Source: Brasenia schreberi (Eukaryota > Streptophyta > Magnoliopsida > Nymphaeales > Cabombaceae). Taken from it: a DNA stretch of 64,000 nucleotides. Positions within the stretch are counted from its first letter, which is position 1; the number at the start of each line of letters is the position of its first letter. Under the pieces are notes generated by a model, which was not told the origin of the DNA, searched no databases, and worked only from the letters and a program-made list of their open reading frames with translations. The position numbers were made by a program, and so were the translations under genes. Below are positions 38,691-49,700 of this stretch, in pieces. Location: assembly GCA_036023115.1 (NCBI GenBank), contig JAYKKT010000040.1, positions 3,159,501-3,223,500 of the forward strand. The letters are read 5' to 3'.

Positions 38691-39399
38691 TATTCAAATT
38701 TTAGGTCGAAATAGACGTGCCTTAGGCTAACCTCGAGCTTGAGCTCTTGATTAACCATTTTTGCATCAAGTTGAAGCCGAGTCAAGCCCATTTTGAGAAG
38801 CTTCAACGTTTCTCCTAGCCATACTCTTTTCAAATCTTCAACTTGAACAGGGCGAAGATCATTCGAACTTAGAGGTGTCAATCATCTGGACCAGTCCGGC
38901 CTGTCCCAGCCCTGGCTGGCCAAGGAAAACATGGGCGGGCCCTCAGTTTTTGATGGGACCGAAATTTGTCCGGCCCAGCCCATGAAGGGTCATGCGTCGT
39001 GCCAGGGCAGCACATATAAATATATACATATATATTAAATTTATAAATATTATATTATATTTTCATATATACATATATATCCTGTCAAGCTATTTTGACA
39101 CCTCTAATTCCAACTTGGTAGGATTTCACGCGGGGTTGACCTTTCTTCTCATGAAACTGCTGAGATGGTCCCACGTGGTCAGTTTGAACGGGCTTGATTG
39201 GGCAGTTCAAACATTGGAATAAGGCAACCAATCACCGATCAATATCCTAGTTGCAGGATCACCGTGATCGTGACACGACGCGATCACATTGGAACGACAA
39301 ATTTCCCAATTTTGACGCAGTTTTTTTTTGTGGTTTATATATATTTACAGTATTTTTGTTCTTTCTTAATGCAGAAATTTTTTACTAAAATGATACTGC

Positions 39400-39510
39400 A
39401 CCCAAAGCGGTAGCTTAGCGGCTCGGGCCTCTGATGCCCTTTCTGGTGAGGGTTCGACTCCTGGAGGGTGCACGGCTTCATCCTCCCACTGTAACAAATA
39501 AATAAATAAA

Positions 39511-39512
<2 letters not shown>
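39400..39512 (+). mobile_element. tRNA-derived SINE copy with well-preserved promoter boxes
   Basis: TAGCTTAGCGGCTCGG nearly matches the eukaryotic tRNA box A consensus, and GGTTCGACTCC matches box B fully. GGGTGCACGGCTTCATCCTCC and ACTGTAACAAATAAATAAAT then give the conserved 3' part and an AAAT tail. The strong boxes and unfolded acceptor stem suggest a SINE rather than a functional tRNA gene. Confidence 0.7.

Positions 39513-39577
<65 letters not shown>
39510..39577. repeat. Composite (AAAT)n(TA)n(TG)n microsatellite
   Basis: The run follows directly on the SINE tail: AAAT units, then TA units, then TG units. Confidence 0.9.
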
Positions 39578-39579
<2 letters not shown>

Positions 39580-40134
39580 CTTCTTATTAAACTGATACTA
39601 AATAACATCTTTGGATTTTATTTCATCATTTGCCTGTTGGGTGTTTCTGTTTTCATATCTTACGGTAGGATCCAAACTTGGATCTGTAGTGGCCATAGGC
39701 CCATAGATGAATTGTCGTCTCAGATCCATGGTTTGAGCACCAAATAGAGGTGGCGGATTTGGATCTAGCTCAGTGGGTTCAACCAGACATGGACTGTCCT
39801 TGAAACTGACCAAAACCGAAACTAGGAGAACCAACCGGTGAACCTTGCTGTTTGGTTCCACTCCCACTTATAGAAGAACTGAAGTAGAACCGGAACCTAT
39901 GGTTCCAAGTCATTTTTTGGTTAGATTTTACGGTTCCACCTTCATTTCATTAAAATTTTAAATGAAACCACAACAAAACTGCCAGAATTGAAACCGGACC
40001 TAGCGCAAGGTAGCGGGTCTAGTTCCTGTTCTAGATTTGGGTGGAATCGGAACCGGCTAGCTCTAGCTCCAAAAAGGCATGTAATATGAAAATAAAGTTC
40101 ATGAGATTCAACCTAGTATATGTTCATCTGCCTA

Positions 40135-40230
40135 ATTAAGGGGATGGGCAGGAAGACTTAGCTCACCAGTTTCATACCAGGGGTGTGCATCTTGTACCTG
40201 GTCTCCCTAACTGAGCTTGTTCTAAAAGCA
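40135..40230 (+). mobile_element. Degenerate SINE copy
   Basis: AGCTCACCAGTTTCATACCAGGGGTGTGCATCTTGTACCTGGTCTCCC keeps the box B-to-3' order of the family, with decay in the 5' part. Confidence 0.45.
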
Positions 40231-40489
40231 ATGGCGGACTCAATTGATAATGAGGAAGATAAAGTTTATCATCCACCTTCATAGTTGTGACAAAGAGTGA
40301 TCTAACATTCCCAATTGGCTGATCCACTTTGAGGTTCTCCCAGAAGAAAAATGATCAAAAGAAAAGGTGTGAAACTGAGTTTCCTACGCCATTTCAAACG
40401 GAGATATCCCAGAAACTATAAGGAAAACTCTCAAAATCACTCATAATATATATAATATAGATAGAGAGGGAGGGGGTAATGCTAAATGA

Positions 40490-40900
40490 ATAATGTTTTT
40501 AAGTGTATAAAAATTATTAAACATCTTAATTATTGATTTTTGAGATCAATGGTGGAGATTTGAATTATTTTGTTGTATTAAATGGAAAGTACAAAAGTAT
40601 TTTTAATTCAAATTTCCATTGTTGATGTCAAAGTTCTAACAATTGATATGTTTAAGCATTTTTTTACACTTAAGGACGTTATGTACTAAATTCTTATGCA
40701 TAAAATTACTTAAACATCAATATTATTTGGTATTTGAGATTAACAGTGGAGAATTGAGTTACTTTGCATTTAATGCATATAGTTCATTAAACCCATAAAT
40801 GCCAAAGTAGAAAAGTACAATATACTTTTAATTCAAATTTACATAATTGATTTCAAAGATCAAATAATATATATATACCTAATAACGTTATATGCATTTA
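40490..40900. repeat. Diverged direct repeats of about 200 bp
   Basis: Two blocks share the order CTTAAnnATnnATTnTT, GAGATnAACnGTGGAGA, GAATTnTTTTG and TTTTTAATTCAAATTT. The first starts near 40520 and the second near 40715. Both are AT-rich and non-coding. Confidence 0.5.
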
Positions 40901-41094
40901 GCAATATATATATAACTGATCTTAATTAAGGATTGGACTTAGATTGATGTTCGGTATAAACTTTCGCCAGTGCAGCCCCATTGATCACGTAGCACCGACT
41001 TGTACTCACGTTATGTTGACATCTTCAACTAATGCAATGCATTTATTTGTATGACTGAATCTTGTTTTGGATCGATAGCAAGGTTCAACTTCTT

Positions 41095-41200
41095 TTCTTT
41101 TTGGAACAACGGGGAGGCCGGCGCCAAACGCATACCTCGGTATGGAACTCATGACCTTCAACTAGTGAGGCACCCCCCTAGCCAAATGAGCAGCTAAAGA
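41095..41200 (-). mobile_element. tRNA-derived SINE copy
   Basis: The minus strand contains AGCTGCTCATTTGGCTAGGG (box A), AGTTGAAGGTCATGAGTTCC (box B region), GCGCCGGCCTCCCCGTTGTTCC and an AAAAAG end. Confidence 0.7.
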
Positions 41201-41708
41201 GTCCTCTCATGGTAAATGGCAGACCTATTCATGGGGACAACCAACATAAAGAGTTGAGCCCGGATCGGTGTTGTCAACAAAGATATCAGATAAAATTTTC
41301 GAACTTCACCTCTTCTTTTTCTCTCATAAAGACAGAATAAGATTAAAATCTGCCAAAAATATCGATATGCTTGATCTATGACAAATTTCATCACCTCATT
41401 CATCATCCATTTCATATAAAACTCACTAAATTACATTACATCCTACTTTTATGATGAGTGTGGTTATTTTATACTGGAGAAAAAGCTTACAAGGCTTCTG
41501 CTAAGCATATTAACAAAACCAAACTCAATTTCTCAGCCAATACTGTTTCGTACTTATCATCACATAAACTGCGCCACCAAGAACACAAAATAAAGAAAAA
41601 CAGGTGGATATATATGAGACAAGGCACACCATAAACACATAACAATAACCCTTAAGTTATGCATGATTGACATGATATCATACAATCACTGTACAATGTG
41701 CATCATGC

Positions 41709-42255
41709 TTAAGCCTGGAAGTTCACAGTGGCTTGGTAAGTCATCCCGACTTGCCAGCCTGCAGGGACAACATTCGTTGCAATCACAGTTTCTTGTGTAG
41801 AGAGAGAAGTGATCTTGAAAGAGAGAGGCTGGCCACCGAGCGCCGAGAAAGCTTGGTATGTGGCTCCCCAGTTGTGGGACATAGTGATCCAATTCGTCTT
41901 CGTGCCTTTCACCGAGATGCTCCCGATGTCTCCGGCGCCTCCTACGTGCATCACGTAGACAAGCAACCAGTATGCATTCCCTTGCAGAAAGAACCTGAAT
42001 CCTGTTTGGCTATCGCATGGCACCCTGCAAAACTCCAAAATGATCTCCCCTTAGCTTAATTACGGCGAACCGATCGAAAAATCTTGTAATTATATAAGTT
42101 TCACCAATTCTAAATGATGATGACGATGATTAATTAGGTCACTTTGAGTTGTGAATCTAATCCCATCTTACAAATCTATATAAAAGCAACTTTGCATAAA
42201 GGGCCTATCTTATCCAATCTCTTGCAAATGAAAAAAGGTGCTGCATTTTTACGTG

Positions 42256-42293
<38 letters not shown>

Positions 42294-42443
42294 GAAAATC
42301 TATTCTGTCCATCATGCTCACTCATATTCATTCATTGTTTTTTTTATGAGTTTAATTTTAAAAAAATTATTTTTTAAAAAATATGTATAATAATATTATT
42401 ATACTACCATCTAACATGAGTACGTAGACAAGAGGATCCAATT

Positions 42444-42531
<88 letters not shown>

Positions 42532-42831
42532 GAGGATTCTTAACCTTGTATCTCAAACATGAGTCGTATAGCTACATTGGGGGCAAGTCCGAATCACAAC
42601 AAATATATGATATAGCATGCCATTAAGTTTTCGTCAATCACAATCACAACAAACAGTGGATACCTCTATATACACGTGACCAATATCACACATGATAGAG
42701 CATGAGAGAGACAATGAAAAACTGGGAATTCATGTAGGGGACTACTTAGGTGCGGAATTAAGGCTTGGTCCTTGTTTCGTTTTTTTTGCACATCAACAAT
42801 GAACACACACACACACAGATATATATAATAG

Positions 42832-42891
<60 letters not shown>

Positions 42892-43501
42892 GAGTTTGCA
42901 CGTAGATTCCACACCTACGGTAGTTCACTGGCACAATGCCGGCATGCCAGTCGGCAATCTGCATAAAAGCCGGTTTGGACATGTCGAAATGCTGGAGTTG
43001 ATGGTTGCACCATCCGCCAGCGTTATCAGCCTGTGCATAGTTTGGAGGGCACAGGTTTGTTGCTGTGACTTTTACGACAGGATGGCCGGGGAGACAATGA
43101 TCAGCCCCAGTTGACGGGTCGTTTTGACACTGTATCTCATAACAAGTCCCACATCCAAGCCCCCCGTTGAACAGAACCGTGCTCAGTGCTGCTGTGTTCA
43201 AGCCGTACCCTGTCGCCAGAAGGTTCCCATACCCACACGCTCCTCCTGCAATATCAAAATCAAAATTATCCAGTATACACACATGCACACACACACACAC
43301 ACACACGCACACTTACATACCCATGGTTTCTTGTGCTGATTCGTCGCCATAGAAAGTGGCATGAGCAGGCGTCCATGGACTGGGCTGGAAACCCTGCCCG
43401 TTCTGAGCGTGGAGATGAAGAGGCAATGAAAGGAGTGCCACGAAGCAGAGGAGAAAGGCATGTGAAGGCATGAAGCCAGTTCTAAGAACCTGAGAAAGCA
43501 T
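41709..43501 (-). CDS. EXPA: Alpha-expansin
   Basis: Three exons in transcript order (43321-43501, 42915-43245, 41709-42024) give 275 residues, or 265 from a second in-frame ATG at 43471; both introns are GT-AG. An N-terminal hydrophobic stretch ending near LPLHLHA is a secretion signal. Domain 1 has [15 protein letters not shown], the cysteine set of the GH45-like fold, CPPNYA, NAGGWC and the HFD signature (~146-148). [13 protein letters not shown] crosses the second splice site and leads to domain 2, the grass-pollen-allergen-like fold, with GGAGDI and [10 protein letters not shown]. Expansins loosen cell walls at acidic pH without hydrolysis. The C-terminus ([16 protein letters not shown]) differs from the usual QTF...QF ending, so the subgroup is left open. 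Both introns contain microsatellites. Confidence 0.92.
42266..42291. repeat. (TA)n microsatellite in expansin intron 2
   Basis: TA run between exons 2 and 3 of the expansin gene. Confidence 0.9.
42446..42528. repeat. Composite (CT)n(AT)n microsatellite in expansin intron 2
   Basis: About 18 CT units are followed directly by about 23 AT units. Confidence 0.95.
42833..42890. repeat. Composite (GATA)n(GA)n microsatellite in expansin intron 2
   Basis: GATA units pass into GA units close to the 5' splice site of intron 2 on the minus strand. Confidence 0.95.
43284..43307. repeat. (CA)n microsatellite in expansin intron 1
   Basis: CA run of the short first intron. Confidence 0.9.
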
Positions 43502-43572
43502 GTGTGCTGCAGCGTCGCGCTCCTGTGCAAGCGTGGATAACTTCCTTCTGTGTTTCTGAACGCAGCAACTCT

Positions 43573-43582
43573 GTATATATGG
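43573..43582 (-). promoter_or_regulatory. Possible TATA box of the expansin gene
   Basis: CATATATACA on the minus strand lies about 75 bp upstream of the first ATG (43501), a plausible core-promoter distance. No transcription start is known, so this is inference. Confidence 0.4.
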
Positions 43583-43834
43583 GTTTGTATGTGAACGGTG
43601 AATTGACCATTGAGAGGGGTCTACTGACTCTCATGACATGACGCGCAAAACTAGTGATCGTCGCAATGCATGCTTGGTTCCTCAACGTGCAACCCACTTC
43701 TTCAAGTCGTGCACCCTCCTCCTCATTTGGTGCCATGCCGCACTGTGTTTGAATTGAAAACCCCTTCAATAAAGTATGTGACACCTTTTTCAAATTTTTA
43801 TCTAATAATTTTTATCAAATCCATCAAATATATT

Positions 43835-43877
<43 letters not shown>

Positions 43878-44082
43878 TAACCGGGTATGTATACTAATAA
43901 ACTTAGGTGTTAATATATCTAAACAAATCTCAACCCTCTACCTTAAGTGATATGGTTGAAATTTAATTTGAAAAGAAAAAAGTATGTATGTATTTTTTAC
44001 AAATATAATTGATTGAGATGTATACTTTTGTGTTTGAATTCAAATCTCAAACACCAATCATTCAAGTTAAGATTTACTGCCA

Positions 44083-44129
<47 letters not shown>
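44083..44129. repeat. Composite (AT)n(GT)n microsatellite
   Basis: AT units pass directly into GT units. Confidence 0.95.
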
Positions 44130-45014
44130 GCAGAATTTTTGGTTCTTATTTCATTAATTTTGGTTTAATTTTTTTCTCAAAGACCAATAATTACAAATGA
44201 AGTGCGTGGAACATATTTAAGCCTTCATGCTTCCCGACGAATTAGGTCCCCCCTTTGAAATGCGGGAGTCAAGAAGCAGAATTTTCTGGGGGAGTGGTTA
44301 AAGGCAGATCAAATGGACATACAATGGATTGAATCCAAATCAAGTTATTGTATTTGGTATATGTATCCCATATCCGATTAATAATTGGAACTGAATGATA
44401 TAGCGACCAACTTCCAATATCAGATCCAACTTAGAATCTGTTTACTTGAATCCAATTTACTTATTACCGGATGTGTATCATTTATTCTTTTTCCTATTTG
44501 ATTAATGTCAAGTAATAAAATGTTGTGTTTTCTTCCTTTGTTATATTTGTAATTTGATTTTATTACTTTATTTGTTTTATTAGGTATATATCTACAATAT
44601 TCTTATACTTAATTGTATTAATGATAGTGTTGATCTATGCTATGTATTGTATTTATTTTAAGTTGAGAGTTTATATTACATGATAGTATATTGCCATCCT
44701 TGGTTGAATATGAATATTTGAACAAAGATGCTTAGCATAGTCTCCCCCCCCCCCCCCACCCCCCCACATACATAAAAATATTGGCTCCGCCTATGACTAT
44801 CCATGTCTAAGCCATAAGTTTACATCCTATAATAGAATCTAACTTAAACAAGCCTATGTGATCCAACCAGAGCTAAATATGCACGTAGTGCTTACAATGA
44901 TCTTACATATATATCATTATTTTTGCAAACTTCTATAATGAGTTATTTGTTATGAGTCAAGATCACCTGTCAAAGGTAAACAAAGCTTAAACATTAAATT
45001 AGTTAAGATCACCC

Positions 45015-45048
<34 letters not shown>

Positions 45049-45051
45049 ATG

Positions 45052-45284
45052 TGGTTAATCGCACACTCATCGATGCTCAAACCCTCTTAAATATTTTTAC
45101 TGTTTGATTTGCATGACCAATAGTCGATATTTGAATTTAAAAAGTGAAAAATACTATTATATTTTTTGTATTTTACATTTAATAAATGCTTTTCAAATTT
45201 GAATCTCTATTGATCATGCTAATGAAACGGTGAAAATGTTTTAAGTGGACATGAATGGGTGTGTGCAAGGACCATGATTAGCCA
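45052..45284. mobile_element. Foldback MITE-like element
   Basis: The left arm (GCACACTCAT, then TTTTTACTGTTTGATTTGCATGACCAATAG, then TTTGAATTTAAAAAG) pairs with the right arm (CTTTTCAAATTTGAATC, then CTATTGATCATGCTAATGAAACGGTGAAAA, then GGGTGTGTGC) with moderate divergence over about 85 bp. The interior is short and AT-rich. Confidence 0.65.
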
Positions 45285-46706
45285 TATAGAGGTATGAACA
45301 ATTGGCTTATGAGAGTGATACATTTGGGATCAGGTAATAGGCCTTATATTTGGTTCCCAATCTCGACGTCCAAATTGGAACACGAATCAGTTTCGTGTAG
45401 AGGCATTGAATTTAAAATTATGCACAATTGGCTATTTCAATCTTGTTGTACTTGACTTAAACCCCGGTCATGTATATACAGGCTTTGGATAAGGGCAGGG
45501 TTTCACCCAACTCGCCCCTGCCCCTGCCCCCTCCCTGCACTAGAAACTTCATATTAGAACCTGCCTTCAGGGTCCTGGGAATCAAACTCCTGTACCCACC
45601 CCACACTCGCGCTGGTATAATTTTGCCTCGTCTCACTTAACTCACATAAGTAATATATATATATATATTTAAATCACTTTAATATCATATGTTTTATATA
45701 AACATATAATTTAAGGTATGGTATTCTTTATTATTATATTAGAGGATGATATTGTGTGTATATATTATAACAAATATATGTATATAATATACTTGTCATG
45801 TTATATATATGCATATAGAAAAGTGTAATATACTTGCAACCAATGCTGGGCCTACATGAAGGGGTCGGGGGTGGCCGTTCCCCTGAAATTTTGAAATTTT
45901 ACAGTAAAGCCTACATGAATATATGGTTGAGATTCATACTTCATCCCTCCTAACGTGATGAAATATGTACATCACCTCTCCGACACTATTTTCTAGATCC
46001 ACCATGGTTTGCAATGCTATATATTTGTTTTATTCTTAAAAATCTCAATCATCTATTCAAATAAATAAATGATTGAGTTCAAAAGTAAAAAAAGTAAAGA
46101 AAGAGTAGGGGGAGGTTGGAAGGCCTAAATTTTTCTGGGCCTACCTGCCCCCCCAAACCAAGGCCAGACACAAAGTTGGGGTCTCTCACAAACGTTTTTG
46201 AAATGAGCCCACTGTTTGGAGAAAACACTTGCATTTAAAAGCACAACGTTGGAGATCGTTGATGAGTTCCCTCTCTCTTTCTCTCTCTCTATATGTATAT
46301 ATATATATATGTGGGCAGGGCAGGAGAGACTGGGTTTATGGTAAACCCGATCCGATGCCGCCCGCCCACATGTGGGTCTTGTTTCCCCTCGCCTTGCCCT
46401 GTCCTGCCTGAAGCTTGGCGGGCTTTCTGCGTCGAGAACCCGCCCCATGTAGGGGCGGAACGTGACCGGAAGTGATTCGAAAGCAGCTCCACGCTTTGCG
46501 CTGGAATTCTAATAGTTCTGTTATTGGTCATGAGTTCGTACATACAGTAAAATTTTGTCCTTTTCATAAATTAATCTACTGGGTCCGTCTTCTGTGAGTG
46601 TGTCAACCAGCATAGAGACAGAGAACGAAAGCAACGAGAAGAGAGAAGACGGTGATACGTTAGAGAGAGAGGGAGAGGGGGGGAAATCTCTCTCACTTCT
46701 GGGAAG

Positions 46707-49700
46707 ATGGCGAGGAACTTCTGGGATGCGAGGGTTCTCCTTGTCGCCGCCACCGTGGTGTTCATTTTTGTCCAGGCGGGTTTCTCTCTCTTTTTGATCC
46801 CTTAATATCTGGGATTACGAACGTTAGAAAGATATCGGACAAAAAATTAGATTTCTTGGGGTCTCCCATTTGATTCTCTTTCCCTTCTCTTTTCTCTTTG
46901 TATCTGGTTTTTTCTGAATTGCTAACGGCCAATTTGCGGGTAGCTGTTACCGTTATCAAGGTGAAAATTGCAGAAAAGTTTTCGGTTTTCTTCATGTCAG
47001 CGGTGCTCGAATTATTTTTTATGGTTCCACTTGAACTTGTGATCCGATGATGTTCCGAGAATAAGACCACTCTTTAGGATCGCTGCACTACGCATTGATA
47101 TGGAGCAACTTATTTCTATTTTCTGCATTGAATATGCTATAGCAGGGCTTCATATAGTTCAATAGATCAAACTCCAATTAGTTTCAGGTTAGCCTCATAA
47201 AAGAAAGGTTAACAACTTAACATTCTTAACATTACATAGTGAAGTCATTTGCTGAAGTCCAGTTGGTTACATGTATCATCAACGTATACTATACCAAATT
47301 AAAAAAATCTTCACTAAAGAGAAGGGCATCATCTCCTGTAAGTAATTGGTTTGATGATTTACTAGCCTGTCTGTTCTCACTGTTTACGTTTGTTGGAAAT
47401 GGTTTCTTTTTCTCCGTTCATCTTGTTAAGACATTATTTTCTTTGACAAGTGTTCCCTTGCAGCTTGTGTCCCACTTTTTTCTCCTCTAGAAATAATCAC
47501 CCATTGGGTATCTTATATGGCAGAAACTGTAAAGATATCTACATAGTAGAATGAGAAGACTAATTTTGCCAAATATTGATGGTTTGTGAAACTTAAGTAG
47601 TGGTAATAACTTTCTATCGTTTTCTGCAGATGCGCCTCATGGAAAGACAATCACTGTATGCAGATCGGCTTGCAAAAGCAGTATGTCAAGTGCCATTTTT
47701 TCTATTTTGCTAGGATCTAAGTCCTTGATGACAGTACTGCTCATGTTGCCTCAGTTTGGCGTTTTCTCTGTACAATTCCATCATTCAGTTGATTACTTAT
47801 TAAGTTCCTCTGTTCCATCCAATTAACTTCCTCTGGCATTGTTTTATGTTGACTGCCAACTGGATTGTACATGCAAGGTAGTAAGGGGATGCCATCCCTG
47901 CAATACTGACTGTCGCATGTGTACATTGGTTAGCTATTGAGTGCAATGTTATTAAAATCATATCGTACAATATGATTTTATCTTGTATCATATAAGAATA
48001 TGACACGATACACGCACGTGTATCGTATTATACGATTTATCGTGCCGTATCATATAGTATTGTATAAAAATTCGGGATCCAAGTTTTCAAAATTCTTTTT
48101 TTCTTCCCAAACCCTATTTCACTCCAATCTTTTATTCTCAAACCCTTTCCCCATCATTGCTTTTATTGATTTCTTGAAGAAATATCAAGATTATCGAGTT
48201 TTTCACTCAATTCCTTTCCCTATTTCTAAGGTTTTTGTCAAATCCGTGACATAATCCATTTCTTGTCATTCCACTCGATTTTTTACATGATTTTTTTTGG
48301 GGTTTTCATAGATTTTATGATTATTGACCTTTTAAAAGCTTCTTTCTTCTTATTGTTTATCTCTTCTATATTTACATCTCTCTAGCAACATCTTCAAATT
48401 GTTAAGAGTCTTGTTACATATCTCAATCGCCTATTTCTACCCCTTCTTACAACCATAATTTTTTCTATCCTTTCTAACCTCCAATACGGCCTCAATTTCA
48501 TACTTTACTATTTCAGTCACCCGAAGACAAGCACTATCATCCTTCTTGGTTCCCTCAAGATGGTGCTTCATATGAGAAATACCTTCATTCTTGACTTCAT
48601 TACAAAGAATACATGTATTCATTAGCTTATTACCTTCGTACACTCAAGTGCAATACTTTAATGCTGGATTGACTCGATTCATGGTGCACCGAAAGACGAA
48701 GAAGAGTCGGCTGAGGAGGTAAGAAGACAAGCTAAGGGAAGAGCGTAGGTTCTAGGGACAATAGCAATAGAGTTGGTTATTGTTCCACTATAAGAGCTCC
48801 TACTCGCCTGATGACTACGAGGGATGGTAAAGGAGGTAGAGGTAGAAGTAGTGGGATGCATCCACCCCCCCACGTATGATTATTGGAGCTCAACGAGGCA
48901 TAAGATCAACTATGGCTTTCAATGAGGTAATTTAGAAAATAGATATGAATTATGCTGAATTTGTCTATGAAAATAGCCTTTTTTTTTAATTTTTTAAATT
49001 CATTTTACTTTCAAAGTATGGTAGAGCTATTGCTAGTGTGGGATTGGTAAGATGCTTGAGTCAAACCATCCATCTTTAGTGTGGACCCATGTGTTCCACA
49101 TTGCATAGACTTAATGCTTGTCCCATATTGATAAAATCAGTAATAAAAATTTCAAAGTAGATGGTAAGATGCTTGAGTCGAACCATCCATCTTTTGTGTT
49201 CCACATTACATAGACTTAATGCTTGAGGATTTAAGTGTAATAGATGAAATTAAATTAACGGGATAATTGATGCATACAGAAATGTTAAAGTTTATTTATA
49301 ATGACTTTTCTGTATTGCATTTGATCAAAATCTACATTGATGGAAGGGAGTTGATTAATCTTTAATTAACAAGATTTGCTACTAATATTATTATTATTTA
49401 AAGTCTTATTGAACATAAAAATACATTAAAAAAGATGTTTGCATCGGATAAATGGGGCTCTATTAGATGGTCGAGAAAAAGGAAGAGGATTGTTGTAATA
49501 GATGTTTTCAATGCTAACTTTTGAGAAAAATGTAGTAAGTTTTTAAGAATAGCTGTACATTGGTTAAGGTAATAAAAATGGTAAACAGTGAAAATAGGCA
49601 TGCTATACCTTTTATATATGACGCAATGGATAAGGTCAAATTGGAAATACAATCAAACCTTGACCACAAACAATCACTATTGAAGAAGGTTTGAAAGTGT

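Larger units (their letters stand above)
37090..41708. other. Intergenic region rich in SINE and LINE copies
   Basis: The upstream flank of the 34120-37089 gene (a GA-rich stretch near 37205-37235 is probably 5' untranslated) is followed by SINE copies at about 37560, 38600, 39400, 40135 and 41095, a short RTE LINE at 38312-38596, a (TA)n(TG)n run at 39510-39577 and AT-rich direct repeats at about 40490-40900. No host coding exon is supported. Confidence 0.6.
43590..46706. other. Intergenic region between expansin and GNTI, divergently transcribed
   Basis: It holds a (TA)n(GA)n run near 43840-43878, an (AT)n(GT)n run at 44083-44129, a poly-C stretch near 44744-44765, a (TA)n(GA)n run near 45017-45048, a foldback element at 45052-45284 and a (TA)n run near 45653-45670. 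A CT-rich part around 46270-46310 and 46660-46700 precedes GNTI. No coding exon is supported. Confidence 0.6.

Noticed and set aside
39405..39475. Apparent tRNA gene with good box A and box B
   Set aside because: The internal boxes are good, but I could not form a full cloverleaf with an acceptor stem, and the downstream sequence matches the SINE family, so it is called a SINE.
44744..44765. Poly-C stretch
   Set aside because: Simple low-complexity sequence with no sign of function; its length may also be unreliable in assembly.
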